From Monomorium pharaonis (taxonomy: Eukaryota; Arthropoda; Insecta; Hymenoptera; Formicidae): a stretch of DNA of 64,000 bases. Of this stretch, positions 31,935 to 42,455 are shown in pieces. The notes below the pieces were generated by a model. The model did no database searches, had not been told where the DNA came from, and was given only the letters and a program-made list of their open reading frames with translations. How positions within the stretch are numbered: position 1 is the stretch's first letter; every line of letters starts with the position of its first letter. Where the stretch lies: positions 9,846,001 to 9,910,000 of the forward strand of contig NC_050476.1 of assembly GCF_013373865.1 (NCBI RefSeq), given 5' to 3'. A program made the translations under genes and the position numbers.

Positions 31935-32430
31935 TTTTTATTAAAAGGAAGATCTTTTTAATAGGAAGGAAATTTTTAGTCTCCATACAATTTTTTTGTA
32001 AATTTATAAAAACGTTAACACCTTTTATATATAAACATGCATGTATATTTTCTCGTATTAAATAGAATAATTAAAAAATTGTATTTGATTAATAGTGATA
32101 AGATTTTTTGGTGGTTTTCTCTTAGCTTTGTGACCAATGTCGGTATTCTGTATGAGTTCCGCCAAATAAAATATCTAATTTCAATTTAAATATGTTTTAT
32201 TCCAAAAATTTTTTGGAACAAATTTTTTTTTTCTTTAAATTGATTTTTATTATTAAATGCAAATTATTTTTAACTTCTTAATTTATGTTAAATATATATA
32301 CACAAATATACATGCAAACGACATGCAAATATATGCGTGCGTATTAAATATATAAAAAGTGTTAATGTTTTTATAAATTTGCAAACAAATTGTATGGCGA
32401 CCAAAGATCGTCTTCCTATTATTAATGGAT
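31935..32430. repeat. Inverted repeat around AAAAACGTTAACACC
   Basis: 31940-32045 (GAAGATCTTTTTAATAGGAA, TCTCCATACAATTTTTTTG, TTATAAAAACGTTAACACC) is mirrored at 32330-32430. The loop holds AT-rich sequence. Probably a decayed foldback element. 32440-33170 is AT-rich with (TA)n at 32525-32550 and no gene. Confidence 0.65.
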
Positions 32431-33224
32431 ATTTTACTGAAGCCTTATATGATGCGCCTGCGCGAGAACAACCGGCCCGTCTATCAACACCGATATTAAA
32501 CTTATTCGCCCGTGTCGTCTGCAAAATGTATATATATATATATATATATCCGTGTAAATGTATTTTCAAACTCATTAAATTAAATTATATAATTATATTA
32601 TTTTTATTATCAGAGTGTGCTATGTGCATATAGTGTAAATAATATAATTATGTAAATAGTTATTGCAGTTTATATTTTATACTTTTTCTTTAATATTATA
32701 TATTTTGTTATATTGTATTTGCAGTTTTAAATATTAAAAAAATATTTTGCTTTATATTAATCTATATTCGCATTTGTAACAATGAAAATGTACGTACGCA
32801 CATATGTATATATATGCTACTTTTGTTATATATATGCATTTGTACTTTATATCGTGTAATACGTTGAGTATTATGTAATTAAGATTTTTATGTTCTAATA
32901 TAAAAATATACGCAGGAGAGACAGTTATGGAATGTGACGCGACTAAAGAAATAACGCAACTTTTAGCGCGGCGCCTATAGCACGAGATTATCATCTTGTT
33001 TTGCAATAATTGAGAATGACGGAACCTATATATTATTACATTTGGATGGATTTGGCTTTTAATGTTTTTTAATTTTTGTCCTTACAAAATTTTCAAAATT
33101 TAAAAAAAGGGAATGGGATAAGTTAAAAAGTTAGAAATTTTTGGAAAATCTAAATATACTATTGTAAAGAGTCAAGAGACACGGTAGTGGCTCGCGCCAA
33201 ATGAAAGCGCAGCGCGAGTCCAAC

Positions 33225-33445
33225 CGTGTTCTTTTACGCGAGTACGCGATTTGCGAGCAACCGAGATTATCGGATCTCAGAAACGGCTAAACCGATCGAG
33301 TTCTAACTAAGTTCAATCGAAAGCTTGGGGTCGATTTACATTAGAAAACTGTTTTTTTTTTCTACTACATGTCTTATGAGTGGAGGTATCGCGACGCAAA
33401 GTCCGAATGTCAAAATTTCATTTAAGATACGTCGTCGTCGTCGTC
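33225..33445 (-). repeat. Inverted-repeat arm (mate at 30440-30650)
   Basis: Contains GAGATTATCGGATCTCAG, GAGTTCTAACTAAGTTCAAT, TCGCGACGCAAAGTCC and ATTTAAGATACGTCGTCGTC, matching the other arm. The segment enclosed (30.65-33.2 kb) may be one old composite element. Confidence 0.6.
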
Positions 33446-33609
33446 GTCATTATCGTCAATCTTGTAGGTATCAGTAGGAAAATGAGGGACGAAATTCCAT
33501 CTTGCTTATCCGCTACCATGTGGCGTTCGCATCATCATTATAGCACCGTATATGGCAAATGTATAAGTCACGTGGGTCGCCAGTTGCTCGCTCGCGCCAT
33601 GTACTAGCT

Positions 33610-34700
33610 CACGCGAAGTGACATGTATAGTGTGAGGTTATGTTGATTTTTTAACATCTCATCTATTTAATCATCGACACTAATGTAAAATTAATAATTA
33701 ATCAGAGAGTAACATAGTACATTAAGATTTTATACTTGTGTCGATAAAATAGATGAGATGGTATGTGATGTAAAATTGTGTATTGGTTTATTGCTGTAAT
33801 TGTCAACTAATTAATCATTGACACCATTAATCAATGTAAAATTAATTAATTAGAGAATAACATAGCTCAGATTTTACACTGGTGTCGATGAGGTAGATGA
33901 GATGTTGCGTAATGTAAAATGTGTATTACTGCTGTAATTGTCAAATGTTGTAAGGTGATAATGTTGTAAGGATAAGAACTATCACCATCATTAAGGTATT
34001 ACTTTTGTCAGCAAGATATAATTATATGTTACTAGTAAAGTAAAGAATAAAAATAGTATTGTTAAAACCATTCATTTGAAATTTTGTTAGATCTAATTAA
34101 TAGTTATTAATATTGATTGACAATTATAGCAACATTTAACCAATACATAATTCTTCTATATCATACAACATTTCATCTCTCATTGACTAATGTAAAATCA
34201 GAGAGCTATTTTATTTTAATTTTACATTGGTGTTGATGATTAATGGGTCACATAGGTTGCTCGGGCCACTGGTCAGCTTGTGTCAAGTGACTTGTGTATT
34301 GGAGGTTAAATAATTTATTTAATGATTTTTAACATCTCATCTATTTAATCATCATTCATTAAGATTTTACACTTGTGTCGATGAAATAGATGAGATGTTG
34401 CGTGATGTAAAATTGTGTATTTTTATTGCTGTAATTGTCAATGATAATGTTATAAGGATAAGAACTATCACCATCATCATGGTATTACTTTTGTCACCAA
34501 GATATCAACAATTATATTTTATTAGTAAAGAATAAAAATAGTATTATTAAAACTATTCATTTGAAATTTTGTTAGTATAATTAATAGTTATTAATATTGA
34601 TTGAGAATTACAGCAACATTTAACCAATTCTTCTACATCATCTCATCTATCTCATCGACACTAATGTAAAATTTGATAGCTATTTTACTTTTTGATTTTA
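33610..34700 (+). repeat. Degenerate tandem repeat region (ATGTAAAAT units)
   Basis: Large-scale duplication: AACATCTCATCTATTTAATC at about 33651 and 34330, AAGGATAAGAACTATCACC at about 33968 and 34453, and ACAGCAACATTTAACCAAT-like sequence at the ends. Within units GACACTAATGTAAAAT and GATGAGATGTTGCGT recur, some inverted. Non-coding. Confidence 0.7.
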
Positions 34701-34919
34701 ATTTTATATTAAGTATATATTCTTTAATTAAGTATACATTCTTAATTTAATATAATTTTTATAAATATTAAAAAAAACAAATTTTGAAGCGAGTTGTTTA
34801 ATTCATTGATTGATTATTTGTTTTATGTGTAAATATTCTTTTTACACAATAAAGTTGTATTTGTGCATGATGCAATTTATTAATCAATGATTAAAATATT
34901 CGCTTTAATTAATCTATGT

Positions 34920-36505
34920 TACATCATAGGTTAAATTTGATAAAAAATATTTTATCTTGGATTTATTTGATACATAAATAAATGTGATATGTATGTATTT
35001 AGATTGAATCAAAAGTGTGATTTTTTGCTTTGTGAAAGAAGTTCACACATATATATTACCTAGGTTGAATTTCATAAAAAGTATTATCTTGAATTTATTT
35101 GATACATAAATAAATGTGATTTTTTTCCATCCAAAGGTATATATTATTTAAGTTGAATTTGATCAAAAGTTTTATCTTGGATTTATGATTTTTTCCTTAA
35201 AATAAAATATTGCTTAGTCTATGTTACATCAAATAACATTTTAGTGACCAAACATAATTATCTTTTTAAAAAAAGGTAAAAGGACTCCAAGTGTGTGGGC
35301 TTCTTTAAGGAAAGACACAAATTCAAAATAATCGTTTTGATCAAATTCAACTTGGGCCTGGTTTCAAAATATGCTTACAAGGAAAATTTTATTTAAAAAT
35401 TTATAGTATTATATCTGTTATATAAACTTTAGCTTCTTTGTAAAATTTTTCTCAAAGAGAAAGTTTTAGAATGTAATCTTATGTGGTCTAGAAACCTAAG
35501 TAGTTTATAAAAAAAAATACAAAATGCGTGAGATCCAAACAAAATTACCTTTTTAAAAAAGGTAAAAAAAGCGCCAAGTGTGTGGTTTTCCTTTAACAAA
35601 AAATTTACAAAATTCAAGATAAAAAAGATTTTGATCAAATTCAACCTAAGTGATATATGGAATAGAAAAAAAATTTACTTATGTATCAAATAAGATATTT
35701 TTCATTAAATTCAATGTAAGTGATACATGCATCAAATTCAATCTAAGTGGTCTATAAACACTACAAAACGCGTGATATCCCAACAAAATTACCTTTTTAA
35801 AAAAGGTAAAAAAGAGGCGCCAAGTGTTTGGTTTTTTTCTTTAAGCAAAATAATTATTGGATGGTTTAACCTAAGTAATATAAGAAAAAAATAACAAATT
35901 CAAGATAAAACTTTTAATCAAATTCAACCTAAGTGGTATATACTTTTGGATAGTTCAACCTAAGTATTATATACTAAGTGTGTCAAATTCAAATTTTTGC
36001 AGGCGCACAGCAGCCAATAATTTAATACAAAAGGCTAATATTTATAGTTTAATATTATATTTAAGAATCTTCTTAAGTTTATCGTTAAAATACTTTGTAA
36101 TTAACGATATTGTATCTAAAGACAAACTTAAAACAATCAAATTAATACTCTTATAGTATCAAATCTAAAAAATCGTTTTGTATTATAAAAACTAGCTAAA
36201 GAATAATAATAATGTTTTAGTTTTTATAAAAATATTTGTTTTTATAATTGGCGCAAAATATTAGATATCACTATTTTTTTAGAGAAGTTAATTTGTGTGT
36301 GTGAGTATAAACTTTAAAAATTTTAGGAATATATATTACTTAGGTTGAATTTGACACACTTAGTACGTAATACTTAGGTTGAACCATTCAAAAGTATATA
36401 CCACTTAGGTTGAATTTGATTAAAAGTTTTATCTCGAATTTGTTATTTTTTTCTTATATTACTTAGGTTGAAACATCCAATAATTTTTTTGCTTATAAAA
36501 TACCA
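34920..36505. repeat. Alternating cluster of TTAGGTTGAATTTGATC repeats
   Basis: Units such as TTAGGTTGAATTTGATCAAA plus TTTTATCTTGGATTT occur forward near 34925, 35075 and 35145, inverted near 35335, 35625, 35720, 35875-35990, and forward again at 36340-36490. The outer pair 35850-36000 and 36335-36505 is well matched. Three copies of the CCAAGTGTGTGG end (35256-35310, 35511-35596, 35756-35846) lie among them. Confidence 0.7.
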
Positions 36506-36861
36506 TAAAACTTTCGTATAAATCATTTTTTCATAAACCTTATATTTTCAAAGATATTTGCCAAAAACGAAAAAATGTGTTATTTTTGAGAGATGGTTTC
36601 AACCCCTAAATGTTGAGGCCGCTAAAAAAAAATATGGGTCTAATATTTTTTTATGTTCTACAACATATCCAAAGCTCATTAAAATCGGTGAGGGACAGTT
36701 CTGTCCGTTCCCTTGTAAGTCCAATTAATAATTTGGTGAGATATAAAAAAGGGAAATAAATTAATTAAACCGCAAAAAGAAGAAAAAATAGAAAAAGTAA
36801 AGTTAACAATTTAGTTAAAATGTAAAGTAAAAGTAAATAAATTACACAAAAACTAAGTCAA
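36506..36861. other. AT-rich spacer
   Basis: No feature seen except sequence of the kind often found in transposon untranslated ends (CTCATTAAAATCGGTGAGGG). Confidence 0.5.
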
Positions 36862-37140
36862 ATTTATAATTTTGTCATACAGGCAATTCAAATTTTCAGT
36901 TTCTTTTTGTAAGTTAATTGCAGTATTATGCTTTTTAATAAATATTATTTCAGTTATCTCGTGCTTACTTAATTGTTTTTCATTGTGTAAGATTTTCGGT
37001 GACATCCATTTAATATCATGATCAAAATTTAGATGATGTCGACTTACAACAGATAAATTGCTTTCATGTTTCTTAATATCATAACGATGTTCATTGATTT
37101 GTGTTATTAAATGACGTTTTATTTGACCAATATACAGTCT
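36862..37140 (-). pseudogene. Penelope-like GIY-YIG endonuclease domain
   Basis: Minus-strand frame reads RLYIGQIKRHLITQINEH and continues through a His-rich segment (SRHHLNFDHDIKW), EKQLSKHEITEIIFIKKH and NLQKETENLNCLYDKI, to a stop near 36862. This is the C-terminal GIY-YIG nuclease of Penelope-like proteins, cut from its reverse transcriptase by the insertion at 37142-37683. Confidence 0.8.
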
Positions 37141-37141
37141 G

Positions 37142-37683
37142 TTAAGTAAGAGCGTGGCCGGATAAATTTATAAAAAAACTTATTAAATAAAAAAAAATTT
37201 ATTAAATAAAATTTTTATATACATATGTGCATTATACTCGATAAGAAGAAAGATGCAATTATGTTAATAATGCGTCCAATCACCATCGGTGTCGATAATT
37301 GCCTGGCATCTTCGAGGCATGCTTTCAACTAAATTGACAGCATTTTAGCGGCAATGATCTTCCGACGAATCTTGCAAGATAACTCTTTCAAAGTGTGTGT
37401 GCGTTTCCCACGAAGCTTTTGCTTAATATACCCAAACATTTTCGATAGGATTTGCATCAGGCGATTGCGACGGTCAATCCAATGTAACGATGCTAGATTG
37501 CTTCTTCCACTCGGTACAGACTTGCTGCGGTGTTTAGGATCGCTTAACGTGTCTCTCTTCGAAAAAATCAACAACTGAATCTCTCTTGACAATGCATCAA
37601 GGACAGAGCTTTCCTTTATCGGCTCATGAATAAATTAGGATGATATTTTTTATTAGCTATGAGTAAAGTCCACCACGCTCTTA
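37142..37683 (-). mobile_element. Tc1-like element inserted in the Penelope ORF
   Basis: Inverted ends AAGTAAGAGCGTGG bound a 540-bp insert that splits CNNCNACY from LYIGQ of the Penelope protein. The flanking duplication is not clear (CAGT/CAGACT words on both sides). It carries a transposase remnant on the same strand. Confidence 0.75.
37265..37592 (-). pseudogene. Tc1-like transposase C-terminal fragment
   Basis: Reads DPKHRSKSV (the DNDPKHTS-type motif at the second catalytic Asp). A frameshifted stretch (RNRLMQILSKMFGYIKQKL) corresponds to the NPIENVWGYIK region of Tc1 transposases. A second frameshift leads to NLVESMPRRCQAIIDTDG, ending WTHY near 37270. The N-terminal two thirds are absent. 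Inactive. Confidence 0.75.
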
Positions 37684-39107
37684 CTTGACTGACTGTAGCA
37701 AGCATTACAATTATTACAATTTAGTTTGTACACTACTTCAGTTCTTTGTGGTGTGTCTAATTTATCTTTGTCTTTTTTGATTACCAAGTTTAGTTTGTTC
37801 ATAATTGTATAAATAACTTTTAAGCCACACTTATAAAATGCACTTTGAATAATGTAATTTATGTCATTGATATATGGAAGAACTACACAATGTCGTGGGT
37901 CAAAAGTATTAAGCGACTCTTTTTTGCGTCCCGTTGAAGATTTTAAATCCCTCAATCTTCTGTTAATGTGTTTTTTAATAAAATCCAACGCAATTGGATA
38001 GCAATTATTAATTAAAATATTTTTGACATTATATAAATTAGCAGAATGAAAAGAATCATCAGCCAAAAGAATGGCTCGATCCACTAAGTTTCTAATGGTG
38101 TTAATCTTTTGTTGTACTGGATGATTAGAAAGGTAATTTATGTATCGTCCGGAGTAGGTAGGTTTTTTATACCAATTTATGATTAATTTCCCATTCTTTC
38201 TAATAATATCAACATCCAGAGATTTATCATTCTCAAGTTTATGCGTAAATTTTAGACGTCGGTGGTAGTTATTGAAAACGGATAGAATTGCATCAATTTT
38301 GTTATTCGGGACTATCGCGATAATATTGTCAACGTATCTGTAAAGTAATGGTATTGTAAATTTAAGAGAACGCAAACATTTAGTTTCGAGATCGTCCATT
38401 ACCATGTCCGCTAATATTGGTGATAATGGAGATCCCGCAGGGCTACCAAAAACTTGTTCATAATAAAGGTTATTAAATTTAAAACAAGTTGATTCTAAAA
38501 CGAAAGTGATTGCGTATAAAAACTGTTGTAATGTAAATTTTACAGAGTTTTTAATATTATTCCATCTATTTGTGATTGAGTCTATAACTAATTCTTTAGG
38601 GATGTTTGTATATAATGCTGTGACGTCTAACGAAATCAACAATTCATCGTCATTGATGGATTTATTTCTAATAATATTTGAAAAAGACCAACCGTTTTCA
38701 TTGTGTGAATTGGGTTTTTTTATTGTGTGGTGCAGTATGTTGTGTAAGAAACTTGCTAAGTTATATACTGGACTGCCCACAGAAGACACTATTATACATA
38801 GCGGATAATCTCTCTTATGAATCTTTGGAAGCCCGTAACATCTCGAGAGATTGCCGTTAGTGCAACGTAGGCGTTTGTATGTGTGCTCCTTGATAAGTTC
38901 AGCATCTTTCTAAGATTTAACAAGTATGTTTACCTTTGTTGTGAGCGTTTTTAACGGGTCCTTCTTTAAAGCTTTGTAAGTCGATTTGTCATTCAAGATA
39001 TTCGTTATTTTTTCGTTATAATCACCTACATCCATAATCACTGTTACTTTAGTCCAGTCGTGGGAGCAGATGGTATGGACTTGGTTTGATGTAAAATTTT
39101 CTTTCAC
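37653..39107 (-). pseudogene. Penelope-like reverse transcriptase
   Basis: Copies element RNA into DNA in the nucleus. Reading from 39107 down: KVTVIMDVGDYN and KALKKDPLKTL (N-terminal region), a break near 38900, then NGNLSRCYGLPKIHK and SSVGSPVYNLA. Next come SLDVTALYTNIP (motif with first catalytic Asp), VFGSPAGSPLSPILADMVM and LYRYVDNIIAIVP. The catalytic YxDD is YVDN, so the second Asp is lost. Thumb and linker follow to CNNCNACYSQ, where the reading meets the inserted element at about 37683. In the second Penelope copy the matching motif is YVDD. Confidence 0.85.
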
Positions 39108-39741
39108 AGATCAGTCCTGAATAACATACATAATAAGAATATTGACGTGCGTCAAGCCAAAAACCATGGGAAATATTTTTAAATTGCACAAGTTTGAAAA
39201 AATCGCGAAAAATGGCCCGTTTTTGCTCGAATTTCTCGTTGTAACTTGAAAACGAAGCTTCTGACGAAAAAATTGTACAGAATATTTTTTGTTTATCTTG
39301 ATGTTTTCTACAAGGAAAGTGCATTTTTAAATTAAAAATTTGCATTGCAAAATATAAAAAACTGATTAAAGTGTAGCCTTTTTTTAAGCGCTTGGCAATC
39401 AAGCTAATCATTAGTTGTTATTAATGAAAATGTAGATTAGGAAAGTTCAAACTATTCTTAACTTGTATTCCAAACCCGCTCGTGATCCGTCGAATAGTTT
39501 TCGCACAATCAATTTGTTAATTTACAAAAATTGAAAACTTTGATTAAATGTCGCGTCTATAGAAAAGCCCTCATATAAGCGCTGATTTTTTTACATATTC
39601 TCGGGAATTTTTTACGTATTTTCCTAAACAATAAAAAATTGAAAAAGTTCCATTTTTTTAGTCTTACCCCTTTAGAATTTTTTGAAAATTTTGAGCTTAT
39701 AAACAAACTAACTTTTTTCCCTGGCTAATATCTTTTTTTCT
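39108..39741. other. AT-rich spacer
   Basis: Contains GAATTTCTCGTTGTAACTTG-type sequence with no recognised gene. A 120-codon minus frame (39049-39411) overlaps the Penelope N-terminus and has no domain. Confidence 0.5.
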
Positions 39742-39905
39742 GGGTAGAGGGTGTGCGTATGCATTTACGCACACCCGTCACGTTTCTCGTTTTTCTGGGT
39801 TGTGTGGGACTTCCAAGGTTGTTTTTCTTTGCCGCTGTTTCCCGTTTTTCAGAATTCAGCTGCGATTTTTTTCCTTGGACTACCCACTAAAACCCCCTTC
39901 CTGTT
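39742..39905 (-). mobile_element. R1-like non-LTR retrotransposon 3' end (short fragment)
   Basis: Minus-strand reading: GGGTTTTAGTGGGTAGTCC, then AGTCCCACACAACCC, then a hairpin GGGTGTGCGTA-AATGCA-TACGCACACCC and an A-rich tail (CCCAGAAAAAAAG). The order matches 61825-61960, which lies in a GC-rich R1-like 3' UTR. Only the last 160 bp or so is present, as in a strongly 5'-truncated insertion. Confidence 0.5.
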
Positions 39906-39924
39906 TCTCATTTTCTTCTCTTTC

Positions 39925-40095
39925 TTTTTTTTTTGCAAAAATTTCTCTTTTTTCCTATTTTCCTTTGCTTTTTTCTAATTACTCTTTATTTTTCCTTAAT
40001 ATATCTTTTTTCTAATGTCCCTCCCCCCCTTTTTTTATTCAATTTCTTTTTTTGTTTTTTCTTTTTTTGCTCCGTCCTTTTTTTCTTCCGATTTT
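39925..40095. repeat. T-rich low-complexity tract
   Basis: Poly(T) with interspersed C; Phe/Ser/Leu-rich frames across it are artefacts. Confidence 0.8.
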
Positions 40096-40096
40096 T

Positions 40097-42398
40097 TTAT
40101 AACATTTCTCTGTATATTACATTTTTTGTATAATTTTTTTCACTTTTTTCTCTATCTTTTCCCTGATTCTCTTTTTTCTCTATTTTAATTTTTACATTTT
40201 TCTTTTTTGTTGCTCTTGAAAATGCCACATAAAGCTGTCCATGTGCAAATACTGGATTTTTTAAATATATCCCTACTTTTTCTAACGTTTGTCCTTGTGT
40301 TTTATTTATTGTCATTGCAAATACTACTTTTATTGGAAATTGTCTTCTGTTAAATTTAAATAGTAATTTTCAATCATTTTTTATTAAATCTATTCTTGGT
40401 ATTATTACCAATTCTGTCTTTTTGCTGGTCCTGTTAGAATCTCTTCATAAATTATATATTTTTTAAATTTTGTAATTATTAATCTTGTTCTATTGCATAA
40501 TCCTGTATTTAAATTCATTATTAACATTATTGTTGCATTGTTTTTTATTTTTAGTCCATGTACTGGCATTCCTGAAGGTGTCAATGAATTTAAAAATTTA
40601 CTCGGATAATTTCTTTGCTCTTCTGCATCATCACTAATAATTGTGTCAATTGATAGGTATTCCTTTTCTTCTCCCTCCATTTTTCCAAGTATTTCATTAT
40701 TTATTTTAAATGTTTCTTCATTTTTAGGACACAAAATTGCTCGATTTGGATAATTTCTTATCCATTCTTTGGAAATTCTTTCATTAAATATTTCATTTAT
40801 TAATGATCCCTTTATTACATAATTCTGTGGTATTTCAACTGTTTAAGGATCTTTTCCTTCTGTATTTGTTATTCTACCTTCTCCAAGTTGATTAACCAAT
40901 CTGCAAATTCTTTTTCTTTTGCAGTTTTCATATTTTGTTTTACTTCTTTAGTTTTACTTTTTGTATATTCTTCCATAGTGCATTATATTTCACTGCCGAT
41001 TCTATTAATGCTGCTTTATTTGCATGTGGCACAACCGGTAGATTTTGTTTAAAATCTCCTGAAAATAATATTATTTTCCTTCCAAAGGAGGGGTTTTTAT
41101 TCTTCATCAAATCCTTTAATAGTTTATCTACTGCTGTTAAAGCATATCCTACTGTTATACTGACCTCATCCCATATGATTAGTTTCGCTGAGATGAGTTC
41201 TCTTGCAGCCTTTGTGTTACTTCTTATATTTGATTTTGCTTCTTTATCTATTGGTATTGTCAGCTTAAATAGGGAATGATATGTTCTTCCTTCTTTTAGT
41301 AATGTTGCTGCAATTCCTGTAGATGCACATGCGAGTATTTTCTCGTTTCTTCCACGTATTACACTCATAAATGTGTTAAAGAAGTATGTTTTTCCACTCC
41401 TTGCAAAACCATCCATTTAAAATAATCTCCGTTTTTTTTTTTTGTTATCTATAGCTTCCATGACTTTCTCCTACACGTTCTTTTGTTCCGCATTTAATGT
41501 CGTTATTAAATATTCTCCCCGTATTCTTTCCTCTTCAACATTATACTCTTTTTGTTTCGTAAATATTTACTGGCTTTGGATTTGGTAACTCATATTCTTT
41601 ACAGCTATTTCTATTATTTTTCAAAATTTCCTGTATATGATTTAAAGCCGTATTTTCAGGATTGTCAATATTTTTCTTTACACAATCTTCAATCATGTAT
41701 TTTTTTGTATTTATTCCATATATTTGGTACATTTGTTATGTTTCCGTAGATGCATGTGTATGCAAATAATTTTCGTATTTGTCCTGGCATTTTTTATTTT
41801 ATTGCCTTTTCTATTGTTTTTTCCCAAAGATTATCTGTTTCTACTAATTGTTTTGCACTTGCTGCAGCCTTAAATGTTTCATAACTCCATTAACAGTTTT
41901 TATATCCTTAAAACTTTTTGCTTCTGTTACATGCAATAGTAGTAGACGTAGATAAAATCTTTCTTTATCTTTTATACTTACTGTACATATTTTTGATATT
42001 ATTTTCTCTTCGCTCTTTTTTCGCGGTTTTTACTTTGTTTCTTTTTTATCAAAGACATATTTATATGGTATATCTGTGTATAGCATCTGCCTTGCATTTT
42101 CATCTACTTTATTTAGTTCGAACCATGCTGTTAGCGTTGTATCTCGATTCTATAGTTCTTTCTGAGCAGCTTGTTCCTCATTTCCCCTCTGAAAATATAC
42201 TATTTGACAATTTGGTAAGTGTACTGCCAATCTTATTATTGTATGCGACCTCATATACAGATCGTATCCGTTTAGTCTCCACATGGCTTCTGGCGTACTT
42301 ATATATCTTGCATTTAGATATGAGTTCACTTCATCTATTCTAATTAACTTTGTTTTATCTCTTTTTGCACTTCTATTGCTACACAGTCAAAACCCTTA

Positions 42399-42455
<57 letters not shown>

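Larger units (their letters stand above)
36862..39107 (-). mobile_element. Penelope-like element 1 (5'-truncated, interrupted)
   Basis: Minus-strand element with reverse transcriptase (37653-38900) and GIY-YIG endonuclease (36862-37140), separated by a 540-bp Tc1-like insertion. The N-terminal part of the ORF is only partly present (to about 39107). It is a relative of the element at 48265-51347. Confidence 0.85.

Noticed and set aside
39742..39775. Hairpin considered as the Helitron 3' terminus
   Set aside because: It lacks a clear CTRR end, and the surrounding block matches the R1-like 3' UTR at 61825-61960 in order, so the retrotransposon reading is preferred.
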